DNA of 64,000 bases from Zhongshania aliphaticivorans (GTDB taxonomy: Bacteria > Pseudomonadota > Gammaproteobacteria > Pseudomonadales > Spongiibacteraceae). Both the position numbers and the translations under genes were made by a program. This document shows, one piece after another, positions 9,053 through 16,538 of this stretch (position 1 is the stretch's first letter; each line of letters opens with the position of its first letter). Below the pieces are notes generated by a model that saw nothing but the letters and a program-made list of their open reading frames with translations, was not told where the DNA came from and searched no databases. Location of the stretch: NCBI RefSeq assembly GCF_902705855.1, contig NZ_CACSIJ010000014.1, positions 336,095-400,094 of the forward strand, read 5' to 3'.

Positions 9053-9721
9053 ATGAATATTTCTATTAACGTTAGCCGTTGGACTACGCTGCTGGTTGCG
9101 GCAGTGTTTGCAACTGCATGTAGTATCGATCCGTATACTGGCGAAGAAAAAACAAGTAATACGGCTAAGGGCGCTGGCTGGGGTGCCTTGGGCGGCGCAG
9201 TGTTAGGTGCTGCGGTATCTAGTAAGAGCGACCGTAAAAAAGGCGCGCTACAGGGCGCGGCGGTTGGCGCGGCGGCTGGCGGTGGCTATGGCTACTATAT
9301 GGATCGTCAAGAGGCCAAATTGCGCGCACGTCTTGAAGGGACTGGTGTAGGTGTTGAGCGTGTTGGCGATACCATTAAATTGATTATGCCAGGCAATATC
9401 ACTTTCGACACGGGTAGCTCAGCCATTAAAGGCGGTTTTACCAACGTATTGGATAGCGTTGTACTAGTTGCTAAAGAGTTTGATAAAACCTTAATGCAAA
9501 TTAATGGTTTTACAGATTCAACGGGTAGCTTCCAAACTAACCAGTCTTTGTCTGAGCAGCGCGCTGGTAGCGTTGGTCGTTACTTCATGAATCAGGGTGT
9601 AGCGGCAAGTCGTATTCGTACGACTGGCTATGGTCCACGCGATCCTGTTGCAGACAATAGCACTGCATCTGGTCGTGAGCAGAACCGTCGTGTAGAAATT
9701 GAGATGTTGCCAACTCAGTAA
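9053..9721 (+). CDS. OmpA-domain lipoprotein with glycine zipper (YiaD-like)
   Basis: A 222-residue outer-membrane lipoprotein. The ATG at 9053 follows GAGGGG and gives an immediate lipoprotein signal ending F-A-T-A-C; an upstream TTG would spoil it. Residues about 35-85 form a glycine zipper (GAGWGALGGAVLGAAV, then GAAVGAAAGGGYGYYMD). The C-terminal OmpA domain carries NGFTDSTGS and NQSLSEQRAGSVGRYF, and ends with GREQNRRVEIEM, the peptidoglycan-binding signature. It likely tethers the outer membrane to peptidoglycan. A strong terminator follows. Confidence 0.9.
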   Translation: MNISINVSRWTTLLVAAVFATACSIDPYTGEEKTSNTAKGAGWGALGGAVLGAAVSSKSDRKKGALQGAAVGAAAGGGYGYYMDRQEAKLRARLEGTGVGVERVGDTIKLIMPGNITFDTGSSAIKGGFTNVLDSVVLVAKEFDKTLMQINGFTDSTGSFQTNQSLSEQRAGSVGRYFMNQGVAASRIRTTGYGPRDPVADNSTASGREQNRRVEIEMLPTQ

Positions 9722-9742
9722 TACATGCAGTTAGTTGTAGAG

Positions 9743-9769
9743 GGGCGTCATTAGTGACGCCCTTTTTTT
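9743..9769 (+). terminator. Rho-independent terminator
   Basis: A perfect 8-bp stem GGGCGTCA / TGACGCCC with loop TTAG is followed by seven T, 22 bp after the OmpA-lipoprotein stop. Confidence 0.92.
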
Positions 9770-9801
9770 GTCTAAAAATTGCCTAAACACGGGGCTAAAA
9801 A

Positions 9802-10275
9802 ATGATAAATAATATCTATAGATTGCTACTTGTATGCATGGCCGCGTCGGTGCTTGCAGCCTGTGCCTCATTCAATCCCATTGAGAAGCCGAGAGTGGCA
9901 ATCACAAATCTCAATATGGCGCCGGGCAATGGTTTCCAGCAAAAGCTGCTGGTTGGGTTGCAGCTAGATAATCCTAATTCTTTTGCGGTTAACCTTGGGC
10001 GCTTGCGATACACCTTAGAGCTGCAAGGGCAGTCGCTGGCTGGCGGCAGTTTGAACGAAGCGATAAGTCTGCCTGCAAACGGCCAGACGCAGCTCGTGGT
10101 ACCCGTAGAAGTGAATCTGCTTAGTGGTATTGGGGTGTTAAGTAAGATCTTGGGGAATTTGCAATCTGATCTTGATTACAAACTTAGTCTTACTGCTGCG
10201 GTCACCAATTTTGGGCTCGGCGATATCACAATTAATAAGGTGGGTAAGGTCGGTATGGGTACGTCTGCGCCATAA
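9802..10275 (+). CDS. LEA14/WHy-domain lipoprotein
   Basis: A 157-residue lipoprotein with signal peptide and lipobox L-A-A-C (Cys21). The mature part is one LEA type 2 / WHy beta-sandwich: KPRVAITNLNM, then LLVGLQLDNPNSFAVNLGRLRYTLEL, the D-N-P-N signature of water-stress and hypersensitive-response (WHy) domains, and a C-terminal GLGDITINKVGKV strand. Known for the family: small secreted or lipid-anchored proteins linked to envelope stress and desiccation, with no defined reaction. It sits between two terminators and is a single-gene unit. Confidence 0.82.
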   Translation: MINNIYRLLLVCMAASVLAACASFNPIEKPRVAITNLNMAPGNGFQQKLLVGLQLDNPNSFAVNLGRLRYTLELQGQSLAGGSLNEAISLPANGQTQLVVPVEVNLLSGIGVLSKILGNLQSDLDYKLSLTAAVTNFGLGDITINKVGKVGMGTSAP

Positions 10276-10282
10276 AGTCTAG

Positions 10283-10321
10283 TTAAAGCCTTGTGGCGGG
10301 GGCGCCGCCACAAGGCTTTAA
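10283..10321. terminator. Bidirectional terminator between convergent genes
   Basis: A 17-bp perfect inverted repeat (10283-10299 with 10305-10321, arms beginning TTAAAGCCTTGTGGCG). The A/T-rich ends give a U tract in both directions. It separates the LEA lipoprotein from the convergent parA-like gene, whose stop codon begins 2 bp later. Confidence 0.85.
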
Positions 10322-10322
10322 C

Positions 10323-11123
10323 TTAGGCGCTTTTGGCTGCGGCCTTGTCTTTCGTTTTGCCGTCTAGGCTGTCGTGAAGGCTTAGAAGTTGCTGGGTTAA
10401 TTTATGCGACGGCGCATAGTGAATCAACGGTATTTGCCTGCTGCGAGACTCTTTCATTTTTACTGAACTGCTTAAGTACTGATCAAAAATAGGTAGGCCA
10501 TCGGCTTTCATATTATCAATGAGTTGGGTCGGCAAGCTGGCTTGGGCCTGGAACTGGTTTACAACAATGCCTTCTAATTTGAGCGCTGGGTTGTGGTCTT
10601 CGCGAATTTCTTCGACGGTCTCCATCAAGCCCATAAGTGCGCCCTGAGAAAAACTATCGCAGTCGAAGGGGATTACTAGGGAGTCTGCGGCAATTAGCGC
10701 TGAGCGGCTGTAAAAATTCAGTGCTGGAGGCGTATCAATGTATATATGCTCGTATTCCGCCTGGAGTTTGTTTAGCGCATCGCGGAGCTTGTAAATCTTG
10801 TGACGGGTTTCTAGCTCCCGTTCGATTATCGCGAGCTCTGGATGGGACGGCATTAAATACAAATTTTCAAATTCGGTTTCGTAGATGCAATCGCTAGCTT
10901 CTTTGCTTTTACCGAACAGGGAAAGCTTCTGTTTAAAAAAGTCGGCGGCGTTATCTTCTAGTTCGCGAAACTGAGGGCCGATGAGATATTCACTGCTATT
11001 GCCCTGAATATCTAAGTCGATTAGCAGGGTTTTATGTCCCTTCCATGCACTAATTGCGGCCAAATTACAGCTAATGCTCGTTTTACCGACGCCGCCTTTT
11101 TGATTGAAAATAACCCGCTTCAT
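10323..11123 (-). CDS. Orphan ParA/Soj-type ATPase
   Basis: A 266-residue P-loop ATPase of the ParA/MinD superfamily. The deviant Walker A KGGVGKTS lies at residues 9-16, Walker A' is LLIDLDIQGNSS near 35, and Walker B is HIYIDTPPAL near 128. ParA proteins position DNA or protein cargo by cycling on the nucleoid. No ParB, parS cluster, chemotaxis or flagellar gene is adjacent, so this is an orphan. The C-terminus is lysine/alanine-rich (KTKDKAAAKSA). The cargo cannot be read from sequence. Confidence 0.83.
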   Translation of the reverse strand: MKRVIFNQKGGVGKTSISCNLAAISAWKGHKTLLIDLDIQGNSSEYLIGPQFRELEDNAADFFKQKLSLFGKSKEASDCIYETEFENLYLMPSHPELAIIERELETRHKIYKLRDALNKLQAEYEHIYIDTPPALNFYSRSALIAADSLVIPFDCDSFSQGALMGLMETVEEIREDHNPALKLEGIVVNQFQAQASLPTQLIDNMKADGLPIFDQYLSSSVKMKESRSRQIPLIHYAPSHKLTQQLLSLHDSLDGKTKDKAAAKSA

Positions 11124-11173
11124 AGCTCTGCCCTGACGAAGTGTTACTGGGAAAAGGCAATCCTAGCAGCTCT

Positions 11174-11205
11174 CGTGCCAAGGTGCTATGGCCGCGCTTG
11201 GCACG
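11174..11205. repeat. Inverted repeat between two minus-strand genes
   Basis: A 9-bp perfect inverted repeat CGTGCCAAG / CTTGGCACG with a 14-nt loop, downstream of the DUF1145-like gene and upstream of the ParA gene. There is no T tract, so termination is uncertain. Confidence 0.4.
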
Positions 11206-11223
11206 GCGTTATGGGGCGAGATA

Positions 11224-11490
11224 TCAAGGTGTTGAGCTGGGCTTTTTGCCAATCCATTCACCTGTGCGCAGCACGCCAAACAATAAGACCACCACGTAAC
11301 CTTCAAGTGGATTACTGTATTCACGGTGGATGTCTTTGCGGAAAACAATGCACTCTAGCGCGTGGGCACTAAGAATGCCGATGCCGCCCCACGTTAACCA
11401 GTAACTGTTTTCACCTAATAATGGGTATGCGAAGTTGATCGCGAAGGCGACCCAAAATGCGAGTTGAGCAATTTTCAAAATCGTCGTCAT
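11224..11490 (-). CDS. Small membrane protein, DUF1145-like
   Basis: An 88-residue protein with three hydrophobic stretches (about 7-25, 32-50 and 68-80). The layout is N-terminal helix, LLGENSYWLTWGGIGILSAHALECIVF, a short polar loop, and VVLLFGVLRTGEWIGKK, which resembles DUF1145 (YhhL) inner-membrane proteins. No enzymatic motif is present and the function is unknown. It lies upstream of the ParA gene on the same strand, separated by 100 bp and a hairpin, so co-transcription is uncertain. Confidence 0.6.
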   Translation of the reverse strand: MTTILKIAQLAFWVAFAINFAYPLLGENSYWLTWGGIGILSAHALECIVFRKDIHREYSNPLEGYVVVLLFGVLRTGEWIGKKPSSTP

Positions 11491-11612
11491 AAACTTTGAT
11501 CTCTTCGTTATTATTCTAAGTGTAAAGATAATGCAGTATTGATTTCAGGCCTTCAAGTACTGTTACAATCTTGTCACTTTAATTTTTCATATTGAATAGA
11601 GACGATCAATTT

Positions 11613-12227
11613 ATGTATACGGGAATTGTGCATGGTGCGTATCCGCTTGCAAAGGTCGTACGTAAAACCGGCCTGCATCAGCTGCTTATCGACTTGCCGC
11701 CTCAGCTGCTTGAGGACTTGGTGATCGGCGCGAGCGTTGGTTTAGACGGTGTTTGTATGACCGTGACCAGCATAGATGGCGTGCGGGTGGCCTTTGACGC
11801 CATGCAAGAAACTTTGTCCTTAACAACGCTTGGCCAGTTAAATGATGGCGATAGTGTGAACGTTGAGCGTTCAGCTAAACAGGGCGCCGAGATTGGCGGT
11901 CACAATATTTCTGGTCATGTAGACGGCTGTGCCGAAGTTATCGGTATTGAAACCTCAGAGAATAATTGCACCTTGCGATTTCGTCTGCCGCAGAGTCTGA
12001 GTAAATATGTGTTTAAGAAAGGCTTTATTGGTGTGAGTGGCTGTAGTTTGACGGTAGCAGATTACCAGCGTGAAGCGGCCGAATTTACGGTGTGCCTGAT
12101 TCCAGAAACTTTACGTGTGACAAACTTTGCGCAAAAACAATTGGGTGATCGGGTCAATATTGAAGTGGATCGGCAGACTCAAGTTATAGTTGATACCGTT
12201 GAGCGGGTGTTGGCCGAGCGAGGATAG
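11613..12227 (+). CDS. ribE: Riboflavin synthase, alpha subunit
   Basis: A 204-residue enzyme that dismutates two 6,7-dimethyl-8-ribityllumazine molecules to riboflavin. The start is the ATG of MYTGIVHG, equivalent to the invariant MFTGIV of the family; a TTG 21 bases upstream is rejected. The two homologous lumazine-binding barrels are visible: GASVGLDGVCMTVTS with GGHNISGHVDG in the first, and GFIGVSGCSLTVAD with LIPETLRVTNF in the second. It ends NIEVDRQTQVIVDTVERVL, as in E. coli RibC/RibE. It stands away from other rib genes. No FMN riboswitch is apparent in the short leader. Confidence 0.94.
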   Translation: MYTGIVHGAYPLAKVVRKTGLHQLLIDLPPQLLEDLVIGASVGLDGVCMTVTSIDGVRVAFDAMQETLSLTTLGQLNDGDSVNVERSAKQGAEIGGHNISGHVDGCAEVIGIETSENNCTLRFRLPQSLSKYVFKKGFIGVSGCSLTVADYQREAAEFTVCLIPETLRVTNFAQKQLGDRVNIEVDRQTQVIVDTVERVLAERG

Positions 12228-12234
12228 TGGTGTT

Positions 12235-12260
12235 TGCCCCAGAATATGCATTCTGGGGCA
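12235..12260. terminator. Hairpin between convergent genes
   Basis: A perfect 11-bp stem TGCCCCAGAAT / ATTCTGGGGCA with loop ATGC between the ribE stop and the stop of the convergent monooxygenase. The T tract is weak on both sides. Confidence 0.65.
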
Positions 12261-12268
12261 TCGTATGA

Positions 12269-13399
12269 TTACGCCTCCTCGGGCATCAGGTTGTTAATTC
12301 GCTCTAGGGCGTCAACGTATTCGGTGACCAAGCGGAATATCACGGCGCGGGTTGATTCAACGTGGTTGATTTGCCCAACAACTTGGCCAACGGGATTGAA
12401 TGCCACTTTCTGGCAGTCGCCCACTGAGGCATATCGTGATGTGCGGCGTATACCGTCGCCACTTACCATACCTTGTAGTGGCATGCCCAATGGGCTCGGT
12501 GCATCAGCGCGTTCCCACGCTTCGGTCCACTCATTTTTAAGCATGCGGCAGGTTTTACCAGTCCATGAGCGCGAGCGCACGGTGTCTTCGCTAGAGGCGT
12601 TAAGGAGTGATTCTTTTTGAGCTGGCTCGGCGTGAGCTTCTTCTACCGTTAACCATAACGATCCTGTCCATACCCCTGCGCAGCCCATACTCATTGCAGC
12701 CAACATTTGCTGACCATTGCCAATACCCCCCGCGGCGAGTACGGGGACCGGCGCAGCGGCGGCAACAGCTTGTGGCCATAACACCACAGAGCCAACATCA
12801 CCGGCGTGACCGCCACCTTCACCACCTTGGGCAACAATAAAATCTAGACCGGCTTCTTTGTGCGCTTTGGCTTGTTTAACACGACCACACAATGCGCCGA
12901 CCAAACGGCCGCTGTCTTGAATCATTTTGATTTTATCGGCAGGAGGTGTGCCTAATGCATTGGCGATGAGTTTGCACTTGGGGCGAGTGAGTGCCTCCAT
13001 TAAAAGTGGTGTTGCGGTTGCTTCGGTCCAGCCGAGTAAGCCCATATTAGTCGTGCCGTCTGGCCATTCAGGTACGCCAGCGTCCGCCAATAATTTTTGC
13101 GCAAAGTCGATGTGCTCCTGTGGCACCATTTTCCACAATTCTTTTTCAAGGTCTTCTGGGCTCATATCGCCCATGCCTTCATATTTTTGCGGAATGACAA
13201 TATCTACGCCGTAGGGCAGGTCGCCAATATGCTCGTCGATCCAGTCTAATTCGGCTTTTAACTCTTCGGGAGAGAAGCCAACCGCACCTAACACACCAAT
13301 ACCACCGGCTTTACTGACGGCAACCACCACGTCACGGCAGTGTGTGAATGCAAAAATGGGGTATTCAATGCCGAGTTTTTTACATATTTCGGTATACAT
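12269..13399 (-). CDS. Nitronate monooxygenase family flavoprotein
   Basis: A 376-residue FMN-dependent TIM-barrel enzyme of the nitronate monooxygenase (2-nitropropane dioxygenase) family, which oxidises alkyl nitronates; many members have other substrates. The start is the ATG of MYTEICKKLGIEYPI, preceded by GAGG. An ORF extending 29 codons further upstream is not supported. Seen: AVSKAGGIGVLGAVGF near 32-48, IVAQGGEGGGHAGD near 190 (the FMN-phosphate loop and catalytic-region His), VPVLAAGGIGNGQQM near 220, and MGCAGVWTGSLW. It is divergent from the DUF465 gene. No nitroalkane-related neighbour is seen. Confidence 0.85.
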   Translation of the reverse strand: MYTEICKKLGIEYPIFAFTHCRDVVVAVSKAGGIGVLGAVGFSPEELKAELDWIDEHIGDLPYGVDIVIPQKYEGMGDMSPEDLEKELWKMVPQEHIDFAQKLLADAGVPEWPDGTTNMGLLGWTEATATPLLMEALTRPKCKLIANALGTPPADKIKMIQDSGRLVGALCGRVKQAKAHKEAGLDFIVAQGGEGGGHAGDVGSVVLWPQAVAAAAPVPVLAAGGIGNGQQMLAAMSMGCAGVWTGSLWLTVEEAHAEPAQKESLLNASSEDTVRSRSWTGKTCRMLKNEWTEAWERADAPSPLGMPLQGMVSGDGIRRTSRYASVGDCQKVAFNPVGQVVGQINHVESTRAVIFRLVTEYVDALERINNLMPEEA

Positions 13400-13627
13400 T
13401 ATCGGGCCTCTGACTAATTGCGGCGCGAAACACACGGCGCCATGAGTTAACGAGATCAGTATTGCGGACACCCTCGGTGGCGACAATGGCGTAAGTAATC
13501 AATCGCCATTGACTAAAAAGATCAGTATTCTTTGTGTAAGCCTGCCTTTGGGCTTGTGCGCTCGAGCCGCACAGAGTAAAAAGTGCTATGAATTTTCGTA
13601 AATCCCTTATAGGAATTTGGCTTTAAA

Positions 13628-13828
13628 ATGGACAGAATTCCCTCCGCAAGCGCACGTATTTTGCTTTTACAAATTCGTCATCGTGCTCTGGATACGGAGA
13701 TAACTGAGCTGGCTTTGAATCCCTACCAAAATCAGTTGTTGCTGCAACGTTTGAAGAAGGAAAAGCTGCGCATAAAGGATGAAATAGCGTGGCTAAAAGA
13801 CGATTTAATACCTGATTTGGACGCTTAG
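13628..13828 (+). CDS. DUF465 (YdcH-like) small coiled-coil protein
   Basis: A 66-residue protein, mostly charged helix, with R-H-x-x-L-D-x-E-I in the first half and KKEKLRIKDEIAWLKDD in the second. This two-helix hairpin matches the YdcH/DUF465 family of small soluble proteins of unknown function. The ATG follows TATAGGAATTTGGC. It is probably real and expressed on its own, with a terminator about 155 bp downstream. Confidence 0.75.
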   Translation: MDRIPSASARILLLQIRHRALDTEITELALNPYQNQLLLQRLKKEKLRIKDEIAWLKDDLIPDLDA

Positions 13829-13848
13829 CGGCGACTGGACAGTATGCT

Positions 13849-13866
13849 TGTGAGATATGTCTCACA
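13849..13866. repeat. Inverted repeat downstream of the DUF465 gene
   Basis: A perfect 7-bp inverted repeat TGTGAGA / TCTCACA with loop TATG. Flanking ATGCT / AGCAT extends the stem past one bulged base. There is no T tract, so it is more likely an operator or mRNA hairpin than a terminator. Confidence 0.45.
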
Positions 13867-13984
13867 TAGCATGCTGCTATTGTCTGCTTTTACTTAGTTA
13901 GTAAGTGCCCATAATAGGCACCGTCAGGAAGACTTCAGCATTCAACGGATTGGGTGCGACATAGGATGTCAAAATTTTTAAAAA

Positions 13985-14012
13985 GCCGGAGCGGATGCTC
14001 CGGCTTTTTTTT
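13985..14012 (+). terminator. Strong rho-independent terminator
   Basis: A perfect 8-bp stem GCCGGAGC / GCTCCGGC with loop GGAT is followed by eight T, with an A run on the other side. It lies 156 bp beyond the DUF465 gene and 90 bp before cmoM. It could end the DUF465 mRNA or a separate short RNA. Confidence 0.9.
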
Positions 14013-14102
14013 GCATTGAGCTTTTGTTCCAGCTTGCTTAAGCTGCGGCCTTTTTGGGTAATCCTTTCATGATGTCATTTTTATGGTCGGCAGGTTTAAG
14101 CA

Positions 14103-14882
14103 ATGACAGATCGTAACTTTGACGGTATCGCTGCGCGCTTTAAAAAAAATATCTACGGAAACGCAAAAGGCGAATTGCGACTGGCCCTGTGTTGGCGAGA
14201 GCTTATCGACAAATTGCCGGCGCTAAGCGACGGACAGCCACAGGCAGTATGGGACGCGGGTGGTGGCTTGGGACAAATGAGTATCCGTCTTGCCGGCCAC
14301 GGACACTCGGTGCTGCTCAACGATATTTCTGCAGAGATGCTAGACGTGGCGCGTAGTGACATTACGCAGGCCGGTTTGATGTCGCGGCTAGATATTCGCC
14401 ATGTCGCTATTCAAGAGATCACTACCGAGGAACGCAATCAGCAGGCTTTCGACTTGGTGCTTTGCCACGCGGTATTAGAGTGGGTGGCAAATCCAGAACA
14501 AGTGATTGCGGCTTTAGTCGCTGGAATGCGTCCTGGGGGCCATTTGTCACTGATGTTTTACAATCTTAATGCGCTTATTTTAAGCAATATGGCCAAGGGC
14601 AATTTATATAAATTACGGGATAGGGATTTTGCCGGACACCCCGGTGGTCTTACACCGCCGTCGCCGCGCCAACCACAGTATATTATTGAGCTGTTACAGC
14701 GAGCGGGTGTGGAAATTGTTGCAAAGCGCGGTATTCGTTTGGTCTACGACTTAATGCCGAGAGCGGTGCGGGCTGAACGGAGCATTGATGATGTGCAGGC
14801 CCTTGAATGGCAGTACGGCGCAGATGAGCCCTTTTGGTCCTTGGGGCGCTATGTGCACCTGCTGTGCCGTTTGCCGGAGTAA
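14103..14882 (+). CDS. cmoM: tRNA 5-carboxymethoxyuridine methyltransferase
   Basis: A 259-residue class I SAM methyltransferase. It matches E. coli CmoM (SmtA) through its length: DRNFDGIAARFKKNIYGNAKGELR at the start, the SAM loop WDAGGGLGQMSIRLA near 50-62, LCHAVLEWVANP near 122-133, RPGGHLSLMFYN near 145-158, and LGRYVHLLCR at the end. CmoM methylates cmo5U34 to mcmo5U34 at the wobble position of certain tRNAs. The gene is alone. The start is the ATG following CAGGTTTAAGCA. Confidence 0.93.
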   Translation: MTDRNFDGIAARFKKNIYGNAKGELRLALCWRELIDKLPALSDGQPQAVWDAGGGLGQMSIRLAGHGHSVLLNDISAEMLDVARSDITQAGLMSRLDIRHVAIQEITTEERNQQAFDLVLCHAVLEWVANPEQVIAALVAGMRPGGHLSLMFYNLNALILSNMAKGNLYKLRDRDFAGHPGGLTPPSPRQPQYIIELLQRAGVEIVAKRGIRLVYDLMPRAVRAERSIDDVQALEWQYGADEPFWSLGRYVHLLCRLPE

Positions 14883-14885
14883 AGC

Positions 14886-15347
14886 CTAGGTGTTGCGAAA
14901 GCGGATGCCGAGTTTGTCGTACGCTGCGCCAAGAATCCAAAGCGGTCCAATCAATAAAAATAAAATATCGGTAAAGAACGATGGCTTCTGTGCCTCTTCT
15001 TTATGGCCGACAAACTGAAAAAACCAAGCGATAATCCAAATTGCAGCGGCGGGAATCCACAACGGGAAAGCCACATAACTTTGGTAGGCCATAATGCCAG
15101 CGGCAATCAAAATGACAAAAGGCAGCATGCCTAGCGCGAGTCGCCCTGACAGGTAGCCGTAAAAAAACATCGCAGCTATTAATATCACTTGCCCAAGATT
15201 CACCGGCGTTGCGGGAATTTGTACTAGCCAAAGTAGTGCGACAGTGCACACTGCAATCGCGGGTACACACCAATAATGAATGCGCTTATTCCGTGGGTTT
15301 TGGTGGGAGGCACTATATTCGTCCAGCCATTGAGTCAGGGTGCGCAC
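14886..15347 (-). CDS. Mpo1-like (DUF962) membrane protein
   Basis: A 153-residue integral membrane protein with about four helices. N-terminal YSASHQNPRNKRIHYWCVP carries the H-x-x-x-x-N-x-x-x-H pattern, and WFFQFVGHKEEAQKPSFF carries the second His motif of the Mpo1/DUF962 family. Yeast Mpo1 is an Fe(II) dioxygenase of 2-hydroxypalmitic acid in sphingolipid breakdown; the role of bacterial homologues is mostly unassigned. It converges on cmoM with only 3 bp between stops and no room for a separate terminator. Confidence 0.85.
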   Translation of the reverse strand: MRTLTQWLDEYSASHQNPRNKRIHYWCVPAIAVCTVALLWLVQIPATPVNLGQVILIAAMFFYGYLSGRLALGMLPFVILIAAGIMAYQSYVAFPLWIPAAAIWIIAWFFQFVGHKEEAQKPSFFTDILFLLIGPLWILGAAYDKLGIRFRNT

Positions 15348-15436
15348 AGGTGTTCTCCGCTGCTATTCCAAACGTCTTACGCTAAGCGATCTGCGCAAGT
15401 GGGTCAATGACTGGGCTGACATGAGGAGCTGGTATT

Positions 15437-15805
15437 TTAGGTCAGGTCGATGCGGATAAATGCACGAGTTTTTTTGCGGCCACCTAGGCTGGCACCTACA
15501 TCTAGTAAGCGCATTTGCAAGCCGTATTTTTTTACGAGCTGGCGGTGCGCTAGTTTGCTTTCGGCTTCGTCAATTAAGTAGGCGTTGCCTGTAACATTGT
15601 CGCCAAGTGGTTTACCCGTGACGGTGCAGGGGGCGATTTTACATTCGCTAAAATTGCGTACGCGCTTGACTTTGCCCGCTTGCCCAGCAGAAAAAATATA
15701 GAGTGTTTTTGCGTCGCCAGCACACCAAACAGGCGTTGCTATAAAACTGCCGTCGCGCTTTTTGGTGCTAAATAAAATATAGCTGGCTTGGTGTAAAGAG
15801 CTCAT
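15437..15805 (-). CDS. PPOX-class flavin split-barrel protein
   Basis: A 122-residue single-domain split barrel of the pyridoxamine-phosphate-oxidase-like superfamily. Seen: YILFSTKKRDGSFIATPVWCAGD (strand pair with the R/K-D-G-x-x-x-x-x-P-V-W motif), LYIFSAGQAGKVKRVRNFSECKIAPCTVTGKPLGDNV, and a C-terminal TRAFIRIDL strand. These match the small PPOX class F420/FMN-dependent family. The cofactor cannot be told from sequence; FMN or F420 are possible. It is monocistronic. Confidence 0.8.
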   Translation of the reverse strand: MSSLHQASYILFSTKKRDGSFIATPVWCAGDAKTLYIFSAGQAGKVKRVRNFSECKIAPCTVTGKPLGDNVTGNAYLIDEAESKLAHRQLVKKYGLQMRLLDVGASLGGRKKTRAFIRIDLT

Positions 15806-15909
15806 GATGTTAAATCCAAAGAATAAACAGTGTTCGCTAGTGTGCGCGGCGAATGTGCTGCTTGCAATATCGGGATATAAGTCGTGGTAATTGAGCTGTG
15901 GTGGGAATG

Positions 15910-15938
15910 AATTTGCCGCCGATGACTGGCGGCAAATT
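15910..15938. repeat. 11-bp inverted repeat, possible terminator of the small-ORF pair
   Basis: Perfect arms AATTTGCCGCC / GGCGGCAAATT with loop GATGACT, 40 bp downstream (minus strand) of the second small ORF. On the plus strand it runs into TTTT; on the minus strand the tail is CATTCC. It may end the small-ORF transcript, but the T tract is poor. Confidence 0.5.
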
Positions 15939-15977
15939 TTACTTCATATCTGAGTGTGGAGATGGTTGTTAAGTCAC

Positions 15978-16097
15978 TCAGAAGAGTGTGGCGATGCAGT
16001 AAAACAAGCCCGTGAAAACGATGGAGATCAGACTAAATTTTGCGCCCTGTTGAGCAATGTCACTAATCGTACACGCCTTGTCGGTGTGCGAATTCAT
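15978..16097 (-). CDS. Small membrane peptide B (39 aa), paralogue of peptide A
   Basis: An unannotated 39-codon ORF. The ATG follows AAGAGGACTTTAAA, a good Shine-Dalgarno at about 8 nt. The N-terminal 20 residues are polar (MNSHTDKACTISDIAQQGAK). Residues about 21-39 are a single hydrophobic helix, FSLISIVFTGLFYCIATLF, running to the stop. The pattern A-K-F-S-L-I-S-I-V-x-x-G-x-x-x-C aligns without gaps with peptide A upstream (A-K-Y-S-L-L-T-I-V-x-x-G-x-x-x-C), so the two look like tandem duplicates. I do not recognise the family. A small inner-membrane regulator, complex subunit or toxin-like peptide are possibilities. Confidence 0.6.
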   Translation of the reverse strand: MNSHTDKACTISDIAQQGAKFSLISIVFTGLFYCIATLF

Positions 16098-16124
16098 TTT
16101 AAAGTCCTCTTAAGTAGATTGCTA

Positions 16125-16250
16125 TTAGATCAAGCTAACAAAGCAAGATGCGATGCCGACAGCAACAATAGTTAGCAGGCTGTATTTGGCAACTAATTCG
16201 CCGATTACGTTAGTGTCTTGGTTTAGTACTGCTTGTTGTAATTGAGTCAT
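16125..16250 (-). CDS. Small membrane peptide A (41 aa)
   Basis: An unannotated 41-codon ORF. The ATG follows ACGGAGCACTACC, with GGAG about 9 nt upstream. The polar N-terminus (MTQLQQAVLNQDTNVIGELV) is followed by AKYSLLTIVAVGIASCFVSLI, one membrane-spanning helix with a Cys in its second half. It is paralogous to peptide B, which begins 27 nt after this stop; together they look like a two-gene operon. TATACT (minus strand, 16299-16304) is a possible -10 box, without a good -35. No homologue is known to me. Confidence 0.6.
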   Translation of the reverse strand: MTQLQQAVLNQDTNVIGELVAKYSLLTIVAVGIASCFVSLI

Positions 16251-16538
16251 GGTAGTGCTCCGTCTATAAAGTTTTGTGTGTGTCTTGATGACGGAGCCAG
16301 TATACGAAGAATCAATAAATATTTGGGTTACATAGGGTGTGTCATAACACGCTTAAAATATTGCTTTTACACGCTTTTTTAATCATTTGGATAGAATTGC
16401 AGAGAAGTAAAAACAAGGACTTAGCGCTTCTATTACCGAATATTTAAGCAATGTTTAAGTGGGTGTAATGATGGCGCGGGGGTTAAATAGTTGTAATAAC
16501 TGAGAAAAGCCTCTGATTACGATGCCTTGTTGAAATAA

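Noticed and set aside
11034-11372. 112-codon ORF on the plus strand over the ParA and DUF1145-like genes
   Set aside because: Antisense to two real genes, no Shine-Dalgarno and no family-like sequence.
12234-12620. 128-codon plus-strand ORF over the nitronate monooxygenase 3' end
   Set aside because: Entirely antisense to a well-supported gene, with Ser/Arg-rich shadow composition.
13453-13529. Direct repeat AGATCAGTATT at 13453-13463 and 13519-13529
   Set aside because: Too short and widely spaced to call a regulatory site without copies elsewhere.
13623-13865. 80-codon minus-strand ORF over the DUF465 gene
   Set aside because: Antisense to a better coding region; DUF465 on the plus strand has a family match and a start.
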